From the NCBI GenBank assembly GCA_907165135.1, contig OU015566.1:8974157-9038156 (forward strand): DNA of 64,000 nt, written 5' to 3'. How positions within the stretch are numbered: the first letter of the stretch is position 1; every line of letters begins with the position of its first letter. The position numbers were made by a program, and so were the translations under genes. Source of the DNA: Oikopleura dioica. Its lineage: Eukaryota > Chordata > Appendicularia > Copelata > Oikopleuridae. Of this stretch, positions 11,513 to 22,833 are shown one piece after another. The notes beneath the pieces were generated by a model. It saw only the letters and a program-made list of their open reading frames with translations. It was not told the DNA's origin and ran no database searches.

Positions 11513-13328
11513 TCAAGTACGACGAAGGCGTAAATCGATTAGGTTTAAGTCGGCAGCTGGTTCGTTTTCTGACTCGGAATCGGGGTCGGGCTCATCCAAC
11601 TGGCCGTCGAGTATGTTATCAGTCTAAGATAACATGTATAATAAGGCTCGATAATAACATCTGAATCTTACTGTGAGATCAATAGAGCCAGTACTTCGTA
11701 GATCCTCAAGTATTGCACGTCGAGATATGTGAGGGAATATCTTAAATTAATGTTGAATTGAAATGATGGAATTTTTACTTGTTGAAGCTCAGAAGCGGAT
11801 TGCTGGAGACGCGTGTTGTTCATAGGCCGCGGTTGCAAATCATAATTGACGGTGATATTCCAAGACGGAAGCCAGTTGGAGATCCTACGGAGATTGAAAG
11901 ACCAGACGGGTTCTGCTGGCGCGATGGGAGCGGGCGGTTCTTCTTCGACTTCTTCTTCTTGGTTCAAGCGACAGCGACAAATTGGACACGAAGCGTCTTG
12001 CTCAAGCCACTGGCGGAGGCAGGAACTGTGGAAACAATGACCACATGTGAGCCGCCGAGCGGAGCTAAGAAAAGAGTTAAAAACCACGTGAGAACGCTAA
12101 CGGAAGAACCTGAAGGTATCCCAGCAGATAAGACATTCACCCTTGGTCTGTACTTGGGGGTATTTGCATTCCATGTCGGAAATAACGCGATGATAAGTCA
12201 GGTGTTTGGTTCGTTGCTTTTGAAGCTCGTTTAGCAAGAATCGCACATGCATACAGATTACTAAAGCCATAGATTACCGAGTTTGAGCGTGTAGGTGTTA
12301 CCTAAAGATGCCATGGATAGCCAAAGATTGCCGCTTAGAAGCATGTGTAAATGGTGAACAAGGTCGAGGATAAGAAATGAAGACGATAGAATAAGGTCGT
12401 TGTAGTGCAACCAACTAGTGAAAAGATCAGTTTTTGTTTAAATTCTGTAGAACAATTACCGGCCCTTGTATTCCCAAACTCCAGCGCGGCTAAGATCATA
12501 CAGGTGGATTAGGTAGCGAGAAGTGACATGGGTTGCTCTGATTGTCAAAACGGCGATATCGGCAAGTAAGAAACAGAGAATGTGAAGCGTGAAAAAGTCG
12601 CGATTCCTGATAAACTAAAGAAATAGGTAAGAATGTCGTGAATGAGTCTGATAGCATACCAGAACGAAGATAAGAGAGGATGAAAATATGATTGTCCCAA
12701 GAAGGCCTAGTACTTTGCAATGAAGATTTCTAGCGGTATTTGGTGAGAAGGAAAGATGTTCAAATCTGAATAAAACTTTATCGCGGGAAGTCAAGGAAGA
12801 GGACCTACCGTAGCTTTGATATCTTCGTCATAACAACAAGCATAGCAAGAACAGAAAACCAAGCAGCCCAAAGAAGCACCTCTCCGGCTTGGTGAACGTT
12901 TATCACACCAAACACGAAAATAAACTTAAATCACTGATCAACAACTAGTGTTGATGAAGGTGGCTCACCTTATAAAAAACATAATTCCAGAACTTGTCTT
13001 TCGCAGAGTTTTTCTCAGCGTTACGAAGTTCACCGAAGACGACACGAATAACAGCCATGGAGAACAGAAGAAGCATACAAGCAGCCATGTTTATAATAAT
13101 CAAGGAAACAACCCAATTTTCCTCAAGCCAGCTGTTTCTCATTTGAGCGCGTTCAAGGTCGACCTCTTCCTCGGTCAATAACTCAATCTCGGGCGAAGAA
13201 AGAAGCTCATTTTCAGGTAAAGAGGGCCAAAGATCCTTGTTGTAGGAAAGCGTGAGAGTAAGGCCGACGAAGGATGTAAGTGATAAAACTGTGTACCATT
13301 TGAGCGAAGGCAGCTTATTTAGGCTCAT
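11513..13328 (-). CDS. AMFR: ER-membrane E3 ubiquitin ligase gp78/AMFR
   Basis: AMFR/gp78 is a multi-pass ER E3 ligase in ER-associated degradation. The traced exons give an N-terminal hydrophobic region beginning MSLNKLPSLKWYTVLSLTSF and ending at KDKFWNYVFYK, then membrane helices with FIFVFGVINVHQAGEVLLWA and LDLVHHLHMLLSGNLWLSMA. The RING finger follows, with CLICWD, LTCGHCFHSSCLRQW and CPICR (C3HC4-type residues present). A CUE domain then reads IFPHISRRAILEDLRSTGSI, followed by TTDNILDG. The protein stops soon after the CUE domain at LNLIDLRLRRT, so the C-terminal E2-binding and VCP-binding parts of the vertebrate protein are absent or unrecognised. First gene of the AMFR-MTFMT-CCDC12 operon. 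Confidence 0.92.
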
Positions 13329-13905
13329 AAAATTAGTTTTTCTCTCTTTCTATTTTAGAATAGACTATTCTGATACCTATCTATCTTATTGAGATAGAGA
13401 CGGTTTTAATGAGCCGTAACAAAAGAAAGTCGCCTAACCCATTGTTGACCAACATAATTTCGTCACAACTGTCAGCGAAGAAAAACAACTGTACAGTGTT
13501 TACGATAATAAAAGCAGACACAGGTAAGTAGGTGTGTTTATGTGTGTTGGTCTCAGGAGGTTAGCGTATGAGTTTGGCGTGAGTTTTGTTTAATCCGGTC
13601 CTTTGGCTGCTGCGGTGATTCGCGCAATCTTACTGTGACGTGACGCTGTCAAATGTCGCAGAACAGAAGCGGAAAACCAATCTGATCCCAGAAAGAGAAT
13701 AGTGTACATTTCTTATCCCGATTTCATCTAAAAATGTACAGTTACTTTAGAGAGTCAAATTTCAGAGCATATTTTTGACCGTTCAGAATGCGGCGCCACG
13801 TGGTAGCCGACAAGACGGTCAACCCCATCGCGGACAACTCCGATTATGAACAAAAAATGCACAGAAATTAACGGACATAATGGACGGTAACTGTAGGCAG
13901 TGAGT
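13329..13905. promoter_or_regulatory. Intergenic, probable promoter of the AMFR operon
   Basis: A 577-bp gap between the SNRPD1 stop and the AMFR start, on the same strand. It is large for this window, so a promoter for the AMFR operon is likely here. I see no RNA gene or convincing reading frame. Confidence 0.35.
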
Positions 13906-14422
13906 TTATCGTCGATGTCGGGGGCCTCCTCGGCCTCGTGGACCACCTCGTCCGCCACGGCCTCGTCCGCCACCTCGGGAAGGCTTTCCTCGGCCTCGTC
14001 CTCGGTCTCGAGTGGATCCACCTCCTCGAGCCTAATTGAATGATATGAACAAGTGCTTCAACAAGCAAGCTTACCTTTGGTCCATCATCAATCAGGAGGG
14101 TATCGAGGGGAACAGAGTCCGGCAAGATGTAGTATCGAATGTTATTTCCTCTAATGGAAAGAGCATCAAGTTGTTGTGGCTCTCGTCCTTTGACAGTCAG
14201 GCGGACATTTTTCAAATGGGTGTTCATGCAAATGTCAACACCAGCGATGGTTCCAACGACCTGAATGCTCGAGCGTCAATAAAACAATGAAAGATCAATA
14301 CGCCTTGATTATATACAGTAATAAAACAAGGGCAAGATGATGGAATTTACCTGAGTGCCGTTTTTGAGTTCAATAGTCACAGTCTCGTGGGACAGCTTCA
14401 TGAGGAATCGAGCCAACTTCAT
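13906..14422 (-). CDS. SNRPD1: Small nuclear ribonucleoprotein Sm D1
   Basis: Sm D1 is a subunit of the Sm ring on spliceosomal snRNAs. Three exons (14422-14351, 14260-14075, 14031-13906) give 127 residues. The Sm1 motif begins [20 protein letters not shown]; the Sm2 motif contains [16 protein letters not shown]. The third exon is almost wholly Arg-Gly: an RG/RGG tail with repeats such as GRGRGG, the usual target of symmetric arginine dimethylation. ATG follows CTTTTCAG by 27 bases, so the leader is probably trans-spliced. Length and order match the human protein of 119 residues. Confidence 0.95.
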
Positions 14423-14739
14423 CTTGGCCTTACAAAATTTGTCAAACTGAAAAGAAAAGGTTATGTAGAATTATCTCTTTGAAGGAGGTGGTCTATCAGA
14501 CTTCCAAACACCAGCAGACAGAAAAGTTAAAGTAAGAGCTTTACTTTTTAAATATTATATAAAGTTTTCGTATATGAACTTTCGAGCACGACGAGTTTCA
14601 GGTAAAAAAGGCTGCTCTAGAGAGAAAGAGCACAGTGCAGAAGTTCTAGAGAGTCAGAAAGTATATTTGACAATACATATGGCAAGGTAAAACGTTTAGA
14701 GTTGCTAAACATTGTTTTTGGCTATTGATGTTAATAAAA
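14423..14739. other. Intergenic between BCKDHB and SNRPD1
   Basis: 317 bp holding the presumed BCKDHB 3' end and SNRPD1 leader. On the minus strand there is a TATA-like TTTATATAA tract near 14.55 kb. Nothing else is supported. Confidence 0.35.
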
Positions 14740-16132
14740 TTAAGCGTCCATGACTTCCTTGACAGCCTGGATGAGCTTCCACTTGGTTGGCATGTAGAGA
14801 GGCTCGTGGACGTGGGGGAAAGGAGTGTCAAGTCCACAGACACGCTGTGGCGGAGCTTCAAGGTCGAAGAAGCACTCGCTTGTGATGGTAGCTTGGAGTT
14901 CAGCACCGAATCCACAGGTGATTGGAGCTTCGTGAGTGATAATGCATCGACCGGTCTTACTGACAGAGTTGCAAACGGTTTCGCGATCCCATGGAAGAAT
15001 TGAGACAAGATCAATCACCTCGATGGAGATACCGAGCTCTTCTTCCACGATGCTAGCGACCTGAAACTCCGTTAGTCCCTGGATGAGCAGTGATTATTAC
15101 CTCTCGAACGACGTGAATTTGAGTGCCCCAAGAGAGCATGGTCATGTCAGTTCCTTCTCTGAGAACGTCTGCCTTTCCAAGAGGAATCTTGTAGTGTCCA
15201 ACAGGGACTTGCTCCTCGGCAGCTCGGTAGAGGATTTTTGGTTCAAAAACAATGCATGGGTTGTCATCTTCGAAAGCAGAAAGGAGAAGACCCTAAAATA
15301 ATATGATGAGCATTTCTTGCCCCGGAATGATCGAAGTACCTTAGCCTGAATTGGCGATCGAGGGACGCATACTTTGAGTCCGGGTGTATGAGCAAAGTAA
15401 GCTTCAGGAGACTGTGAGTGGTAGTGAGCACCGTGTCCGACAGCAGCGCATGGAGATCGGATAGTGAGCTTGCCACAGTCAAATTCATTTCCAGATCGGT
15501 ATCGATATTTAGCAGCTTCGTTAACGATCTTCGTAATTACATTGAATAAAGAATACATTGAAAATTGTAGCAATACCTGGTCAAAAGCGGGGAAAATGTA
15601 GTCAGCAAACTGAATCTCTGCGATAGTGCAAGCTCCAGCGACGGCGGCACCAATGCCGAAGCCGGCGATTCCCTTGAAATGGATTAATTTAAAAAGTCAA
15701 TCAATCGAAGGATGAAAGGAGCTGTAAATCGATTACCTGTTCGCAAAGAGGGCTGTTGAACACTCTGTCCGATCCATACTTGTCCATCAAGCCATCCTTT
15801 CAAAACGATATTAAAAAAATAGAGCGTGAGTTTAAGCTTACAGTGCAACGGAAGACGCCACCGAATTTAACATCTTCACCGAAAACGATAGTGGATTCAT
15901 CCCGAGCGAGCTGGATATCTAGAGCAAGAGTTGACTCCTTGAAGAGTTGATGGAATGAATTACCGATAGCGCTTTTGATTGCGTTGCACATATTAGTCTT
16001 TTCCGTAGCTCCCAGCTCTGCTGGAGCATCGTCCGGCTGGAATTTAAAGTGCATGTGAGTTCGGACACTGGCAGTAGCATTGACTCCCCGGCTGAGCATC
16101 GCTCGTGCCGTCTTTCGGGTAACGCCAATCAT
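14740..16132 (-). CDS. BCKDHB: Branched-chain 2-oxoacid dehydrogenase E1 beta subunit
   Basis: The beta subunit of the thiamine-diphosphate E1 component of the mitochondrial branched-chain keto-acid dehydrogenase. The sequence starts with a basic, Ser/Arg-rich presequence ([19 protein letters not shown]). It then has [72 protein letters not shown] and, near the C-terminus, [14 protein letters not shown] and [19 protein letters not shown]. These place it with BCKDHB, not PDHB. A 45-bp intron (15963-15919) is in frame and stop-free; removing it restores the conserved spacing before [10 protein letters not shown]. The start ATG follows TTGCTAG by one base. Last gene of a four-gene operon. Confidence 0.93.
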
Positions 16133-16287
16133 TCTAGCAAAGAGACACGGTTTGAATGAACTGTAGTTGTTTATTTTTTCTCATGTTTCATGTTATTTAT
16201 AGTCGAATTCGCAGAACATGGGCGGTTCAATAAATAGGGGGTTTGGTTGGGTTGATTTCGCCGTTGTTTTGCCACAGAAATGTGAAT

Positions 16288-16991
16288 TTAGTGGCTGAGT
16301 GGGTGGAGTCGGTTGCCCTGCTTGTCGTATCGGCCGTGGAAATGCTTCTCGAGGATGTATTCGAATTCGGCGTCACCAATCTGGTGCTGGGCTCGGTATT
16401 CGGGGTCTGATTTATTCCTTTAATTTTCTGCGAAAGAATGAAAATTCGTACCGAAGACTCCAGCGCCGGGTCGAGGACCAGGGAAACTACCCTCGAATGA
16501 TCGCCAGAAGAAACCAGGGTGGGGGTAGAGATCGTACTATATTGATGATTGATAAAGATTTTCATCAAGTTTTCTTACCTCGTTGTCACCGTCAACGTAG
16601 CCAGGACCAGCGGCGTTGAAGTGGTCGTTGTGGAAACCAGACTTCATGCCAGAAGAGAAGGGCATCTTGGTCTTTCGGCCGTTACCGTTTCCGAGGAGCT
16701 CGTGGAAGCTAAAGTTATGATTGAATGTATCTTCCAGAGAAGTTTTTTGTTCACTTACGCCTTGGTGTCGACCTTGGTTTCATAGGGGTTGACGGCGATT
16801 CGCTTGTCGCAGTTGAGGATGGCACCGATGACGAAGACGGTTCCGACGAAGAAGGAGGTCTAAATATTCATAAATCTTCTGGAGGTAAGTAGAAAGGTTA
16901 CATCTCGCCAGAATCGGGCAGTAGTTTCGGTGAAGTAGTGACCGAATCGGACGGGGGCGGCGACAACGGGTCTTGCAAGCTTGGAAAGCAT
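16288..16991 (-). CDS. 174-aa probable mitochondrial inner-membrane protein
   Basis: Five exons (16991-16902, 16859-16759, 16708-16579, 16536-16452, 16406-16288) sum to 525 bases. The N-terminus MLSKLARPVVAAPVRFGHYF looks like a mitochondrial presequence. It is followed by TARFWRDTSFFVGTVFVIGA, a single membrane helix preceded by aromatic and basic residues, as in small respiratory-complex subunits such as COX6A. The rest is hydrophilic with YDLYPHPGFFW and a His-rich C-terminus ending RLHPLSH. I do not recognise the family; a respiratory-chain accessory subunit is inference. ATG is one base after TATTCTAG. It lies between MED11 and BCKDHB in the same operon, and the mitochondrial neighbour fits. 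Confidence 0.65.
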
Positions 16992-17096
16992 TCTAGAATA
17001 CTCTTGATTGAACCCTTTTTGTTTTCTATCATTATGCGTGTTTTTACAGGGGACTCGGCAGATCGGGCAGTTATAATTGAGCGAATAAAGAAATGG

Positions 17097-17545
17097 TTAG
17101 TTTGGCTTTTGCGGGCGACAACCGTCCGGGACTGGGAATTTGTCTGGATGAGTTATTTCCATGAGCTTTTTTATTCTCAGATTCGCTGATCCTTGAGCCG
17201 TCGCCATTTGCTCCATTTCTTTCAGCTGGCCGTAAACGGAGCCCTCGTGAGTTGTGCTGCAGGTGACCTAGAATCGGTGATGATTCCAATTGGACAAACG
17301 AGTTTAGAGCGAACCTGGCTGAGATAATGAATTTGGTTCGTCAAGGCACCTTCGACTTCGTCAATCTCCTTGAGAAACTTGTCGGTCAGTTTGACAGCAT
17401 TCTTTTCCGATATCTTTTCAGTGCCAAGCTCGCCAATGACTTGTCCACAGTTCTTGATCGCACTGACAAGCTGCTTCTCAATTTGGTCAAGCGCTTTCAA
17501 CTTGCCCTCTGTGTCAAGTGATGATATAGCTTCTCTCTTCGCCAT
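17097..17545 (-). CDS. MED11: Mediator complex subunit 11
   Basis: MED11 is a small Mediator head-module subunit that pairs with MED22. Two exons (17545-17315 and 17267-17097) encode 133 residues. The conserved core contains LKALDQIEKQLVSAIKNCGQ, VIGELGTEKISEKN and EVEGALTNQIHYLSQV. A C-terminal helix contains VYGQLKEMEQMA, and the tail is DGCRPQKPN. The start ATG lies one base after TTTTCTAG, 63 bp below the Munc18-like stop, so operon membership is well supported. Length is close to the human protein (117). Confidence 0.85.
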
Positions 17546-17607
17546 TCTAGAAAATCCGCTCTGTATCAAAAAGGTTGAATATGAATTATCGAATTTGAGT
17601 ATTGATG

Positions 17608-19430
17608 TCAAACATCAGAGAACATTTGAAGCTGAGTGTGAGGCATGGCGATGTGAGATGATCCGATGTAAATATCGGAAGTAAATGAACAAGTATTTTT
17701 AGATGTAAACCAGCTCGAAGAAGCCTTGAAAGTTTGATTTGAAAGCTCGTATGCTGCGCGCATCTCAGAAGGAGCAACTCCTCCGAGGATAAAAACAACT
17801 GTCTTTCGCTTTTGAGTTCCAGATTTTAAACTAAATTTCAAAGTAGAGAAGAGCACTTGAAAAAAAGATTCACCTTGACATCTTGGGCTTGACTGATTGA
17901 ATTTTATTGAAAATCCTCTCATCAAGTTCTCCCACCTGCGCGAAATGGATCAAATCGGTGATTCGCGATATGTATCTGGAGTCTGTGAATTTTATGTCTT
18001 CCTCGTTCTGTTTTCTTTTCGGCATCTTTGTTACGATTGGCAGGTCTTTATCGATAACAGTTGCATTGAAATATCGCATGTTCTTGACGATCTTCCACTT
18101 TTCTTCATGGATACCAGCATTTTTCAGCAATTGATTGATCTTTTCTTCCTCGAGGCCTTTCTTATTATGGCAAAGGAGAAGAATGAGACGCATCTTCATC
18201 TCTTCTGATAATTCCTTGTTTAAAATCCAAGGAATTACAGCTTTAATCGGCTTATCTGCTGAATCGCAAGCAAGATCTTGCTCCGCATCGCACAAATCAT
18301 CAATCCACGAATCATAATTTCGATCGAGCACCTCTGAGATAGAAATGTGCCGTTCAAGTTCTTGAATTTGCTTCTGAAAATGCGGAAGGCGGCGCATCAA
18401 GTTTGCGAGAGATTTAGTCGAGCCATCAGACTTGTTCAATCCACGCTGTCTAGCCATGAGGTCATCGTATTTATTAGCTAATTTTTTCATCACATCTGCC
18501 ATGTGTAAATGCCTGAGGCTTGCCCATGTCTTGTCCTCGGTTTCATCAAGAAGTAGTTGTCTATCTTCAACTGTGACGATGTCTCCATCAGCTCGGAGGA
18601 CATCGTAAGCCATCGCCTGATAAGTGAGTTCGTGAAGAAGAGGCGCGAAGGGATCGTAACTTCTGTCAACAATTATCAAATCGCCGATAGTGGAGGCAAG
18701 TCTTCCATTCTGGTTCAACTTCTTTCTGGTCAATGAAGCCAGGTCAACGCAATTGCATATTTGAGACTGAAAGTACATGTCGAAATCGCCACCAAGGGCG
18801 ATGGCAACGGTATTGAGTTGCTCGGCCAGCCTCTCTAGTTTCCTCTGACGATAAGAGTCATCGATTATTCGTTTGTAAAATTTAGGCTCGTCCAGAAGAA
18901 AGACGCGGGACTCAAAGGGCAGGAACGCAACATCTATTTCGCGTAATGAGGAAATCTTCTTTCCAGCTCGAGATGTTGCGATGAAGGAGAAAAGATAATC
19001 CGGAAGGCGATCAGTGAGATAGAGATGAATGCCTATACGAAAACCAAAAGTGAGTCTTCCATGATTTCACAAAGGAGCACACTCGTTTTAGTTTTTTCAC
19101 ACATTCACTCTTCAATTACATTTATACTGGTCTCTCTTCACGAAATCATCAACAACGATGCTCAGGGACATTCTTGTTGGAGTGATGAAGTAAATCGCGT
19201 CGACGTCTGGCATCGGCCGCCTTTTTTTATTCAAGTCCTCGACAATTACGATCTTTTCTTTCAACAAATCGCTCATCTTTGTCGACTGCGAAAGGATCTT
19301 CGTTGTCATCGAGTCAAGAACAAGGACTTTCCAGTTGTCATCCCTCTCCAGCTCGAAGATGTCCTTGTAAACTCCTCAATTGAGTTGAAATTTTATCCTC
19401 GATACAGTTAGTACGTACTGTTGGCGACAT
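17608..19430 (-). CDS. Diverged Sec1/Munc18-family protein (STXBP-like)
   Basis: SM proteins bind syntaxins and promote SNARE-mediated membrane fusion. This copy starts MSPTVRVYKDIFELERDDNW after a first intron whose donor is GTACTAAC. It has WKVLVLDSMTTKILSQS, ITPTRMSLSIVVDDF, EIDVAFLPFESRVF, IIVDRSYDPFAPLLHELTYQ (the SM signature), then VVFILGGVAPSEMRAAYEL and IGSSHIAMP near the end. It shares the full-length SM architecture with the gene at 20.2-22.8 kb but is clearly less similar to vertebrate STXBP1. A tandem duplication with divergence is inferred. It heads the operon that also carries MED11, the mitochondrial-type protein and BCKDHB. Confidence 0.85.
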
Positions 19431-19842
19431 AATCAACGAGCATATTTTCCCGAGCGATTTACTTCTCTAAAGGTCAACTAGTCAACGCCTTCTATTTTTG
19501 ATTGCACACATTTTTTGCATGTATGAATGTCTGTAATTTTGTTGTCACAAATGTTTAGAATATTTTTTGTGATTATATAAGAAGTTATAGGGCTTAGTTT
19601 ACGACATTCAGCAGTATATTTAAATAGTATTTATGTTAAGACGAGAAGAATATATCCGTAAAGTGATGACGTAATCGTGCAAGGTACGAAAGAACGAAAT
19701 GTTAAAATTGGCTTTTTGAAGAATAGGGTTTGAAGCGAATGAAATAGTCAGAAATGGTATTTTACCGAATAATTGGAAAAATAAAGGAAGTGTTTTATGT
19801 TTGTTTTACGAAGAATTTCTCAAATAGGAGCGACTTAAGGTA
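19431..19842. other. AT-rich spacer between the two Munc18-family genes
   Basis: About 410 bp between the alternative last exon of the upstream STXBP1-type gene and the start of the diverged copy. AT-rich; no coding potential seen. It likely contains a poly(A) site and the promoter of the downstream operon. Confidence 0.35.
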
Positions 19843-20045
19843 TCAGCCGTATTTAGCAAAGGCTGGGTTGGAATATGCGTTTGAATTTTGATTTGTGTTG
19901 CGGTTGATGGTGGCCAGAAATGGATCTAAAGAAAAATATCTTTTTTCTCTCGTTTTAAAGGCGATCGTGTTACCATATTTTTGAGCATCGTCTAATGTCG
20001 ATAGGTCATGAAGGAAACTAGAAGGGGTGATCATCTTATGGGACC
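19843..20045 (-). other. STXBP1: Alternative terminal exon of the STXBP1-type gene
   Basis: After a CTTTTTAG acceptor this exon begins GG TCC CAT AAG. Joined to the one-base overhang of the exon encoding KWEVLVG it gives GSHKMITPSSFLHDLSTLDD, which aligns with the vertebrate Munc18-1 end (GSTHILTPQKLL). The exon at 20293-20199 gives [14 protein letters not shown] in the same phase. The two are therefore alternative last exons. A 48-bp internal segment (G|GTAACA to TTTAG) is in frame and may be spliced or retained. Stop at 19843. Confidence 0.7.
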
Positions 20046-20198
20046 CTAAAAAGGTTGAGTTTCTGCTGTATAGTTTTGTACATGCAAATTATGTGACGAG
20101 TAATTTCTTGTTGGCTTTTCTACAATTAGTAAGACATTTTATGAGACTGACAAATGGGATAAAAAAGCTTGAGCGATAAATCGACAACATCTAGTCAC

Positions 20199-22833
20199 CT
20201 ATTCTCCGTAATCATTGAAGCTAACTTCTGTGACTCGGGTCAAATCGCCCGTCATATTTAGAAAATCTCTCGGTCGAACCAGGTGCGTTGATCCTTTGTT
20301 TGTGCAATTAGTTTTTTGAAAAGACAAAATTGTTTTTGAATTTAATTATCGAAGACTTACCGACGAGAACTTCCCACTTCTCTCTGGCTTGATTATTTCC
20401 GCGGCCACCACTTCTCTATAACAAGGTTACTATGAGTAAACAATTGCTAAGAGGCCAAGGTTTGGCTCTAGAGTTACTAATGCCGAAGAGCGACTAATGC
20501 GTAGGCGCAGCTCTGGGCACACAAAGTGAATGAAAAGGCTGGCGAATTTTTACCTGAGGGACGTAATCGCGGGATACTTCGTACGCGCACCGCATTTCAG
20601 AGCACGTCAATCCGCCAAGAACGAAGAGGATGATTCGAGGCCCCGATTTCGCCTCAAGCTTGTCGCCATCTTTTTTATGCCAGTGATAACGCGCGCTAGA
20701 AAAATCTTTTTAAAACAGTTATTCAAGCAAGCTAGACTCCTGGTGAATCAAATTCTGGCTACATAAATTGTATGATCAGTGTGATAAATGAGATTTAAAT
20801 CATAATTGAATCAGATAATTGCGGTTCTAAAAGATACCTCGCGCCTTGCGCTTGCTGACGCGCACTTTTTGCTTCGCCACTAGAATAAAAATGCTTTTTA
20901 CTTGACCTTCTTCTTTGGGATTTGTCTCTTTTGCGAGCCAGTTAGTTTTAAGTTAGGTCCTTTAGTTAATTTTTATCTGATACCCTGCGCTGTAAAACCG
21001 TCGACGAGCCTCTTTATTCCTTTCAAAACGGAGCATTCGAAAGAAATCTGCGCTCACAGACTTTCTTCAAGAAGAGTACATCCTTTTATCTACAAAAAAA
21101 AAAAACGTACCTTCTCACACCACCAGTAGACACCATCGGACGAGTTCCCGCGAGAAATTGGAAAACACGGTCGTCAAGTTTACCGTCTATCGCATACTTG
21201 CAAAATTTATTGACTTCGTTTCAAAAATATTGTTGTAAAGTACCTCCATAACGTCCTTTATACTAGGGATAAATCGGGAGAGCTGATATTTGACTGATGC
21301 TGAGCGATCTTTTCTGTTGATAGTTGGTGGCTTTTTGCGACCAGAGTCCATGGTAATAGGGACGTTGAGTTTCGCCATGTTTCGGATGATGCACTCATCC
21401 TTTTCCATGATTTGAGCGTGAGACACGAGCTTTGAAAGGTTCTCTTCTGTGATGCCGCCCTTGTTGTAGATGTACAGGAGGATAATTCTGATTTTATCGA
21501 GAGCATCGACGTTTCTAAAAAGCTAGTTGGAGCTTGACTCAACGAAAGACTTTCGTCGAAAGTCAACAAACTTACGAATCTAGTAGGATCGGAATGATGT
21601 TCTTCATGGGTTCTTTCAAGCGTTCACGATCACTAGTCTCACCAGTTGCCAGATCTTGCTCCACCTTGCACAACTTCTCCACGTTCTTCGAGTACTGCTT
21701 TTGACAGGCCTCAACAATGTGCATATGATTCAGATATGCTTGGATCTCCTTTTGGTACTGTGGCATCGCCTGCATCATCTTTGACAAGTCCTTGATCGAG
21801 GCGTTTTCGGAGGTCTTGTGTCGCTTTTCCTTCGCGAAGTTCTTGAATCGTTCCGGGATGGTTCTCATGCAGTCAGCGATGTGGTTGTGGCGGAACTCGT
21901 TCCACAGAGCATCATTTTCATCGAGGATGACTTCCTTTTGCGTTGTCTGGCCTCGGTCATTCGTCGTTTCGTATCGCATCACATCGTTGTCGATATCAAG
22001 CAGATCTTGTGCCATAGCTTGGTAGGTGAGTTCGTGAACGAGAGGAGTAACAGGATCGAAGCTTCGGTCGATGATGATCAGTTGAGTTTGATCCTTGAAC
22101 GCACCCTCGCCCATTTTGGGATTATCAGCTTTAAAGCCATTCAGCTTTGCTTGTAAAATATTCGCGAGTTCCACTGCATTCTCGGACCAGCTCTGATGGC
22201 GAATGGAAGGGTACTCTCCAAGCAAGCTACACAATGTAGCCAACTGTTCGGCATAACGCTCGAGGGTTTCGACACGCGCAGCTGGATCGCTCGAGTTGTA
22301 GATCCGCTTGAAAGATTTTTCATTGTCAAGCATGTAAACTTGTGATTCATAAGGTAAAAAGGCGATGTTGATTTCTTTGAAGGTTCTGATGAATTTGATG
22401 ACCCGGGAGCTTTTGAGCTCGTCCATGTGGTAGTCAGGGACGGTATCAGTGAAGTAGAGATGAACGCCAGTGTAGGTGTTGCGCGTTTTAAAGTCATTGA
22501 TGAGCTTCGTTATGGACTCGTCGCAAGGAGAGATGAAGTAAATTGCTTCCATGTTGGTCATCGGCTGACGGGTCTTCGTCAGATCTTCAATCAATGTGAT
22601 TCGCTCTTGCATAACGTCCGTCATTTTGCAACAGGAAGACAAGATTCTTGTGGATAGACGGTCCAGCACAAGGATTTTCCATTTGTCTTCTTCTCTTTGG
22701 TCCCGGATGACATCTTGCAAGATTTCTTGAAAAAAAAGGGTAAGTTTGAGTACTCTTCCATGATTTCAAAATTGTGACAAATTAACTCTAAAGTAGACTA
22801 CTTACTTTGCCCGACAAGCTGTTTCAACGCCAT
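20199..22833 (-). CDS. STXBP1: Munc18-1 / syntaxin-binding protein orthologue
   Basis: A syntaxin-binding SM protein acting in regulated exocytosis. The start MALKQLVGQ, then [10 protein letters not shown], matches STXBP1, followed by [75 protein letters not shown] and [20 protein letters not shown]. Later exons carry [55 protein letters not shown] and KWEVLVG. The last exon listed here (20293-20199) ends NDYGE; an alternative one lies at 20045-19843. Nearly complete colinearity with human STXBP1 makes the assignment firm. Confidence 0.95.
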
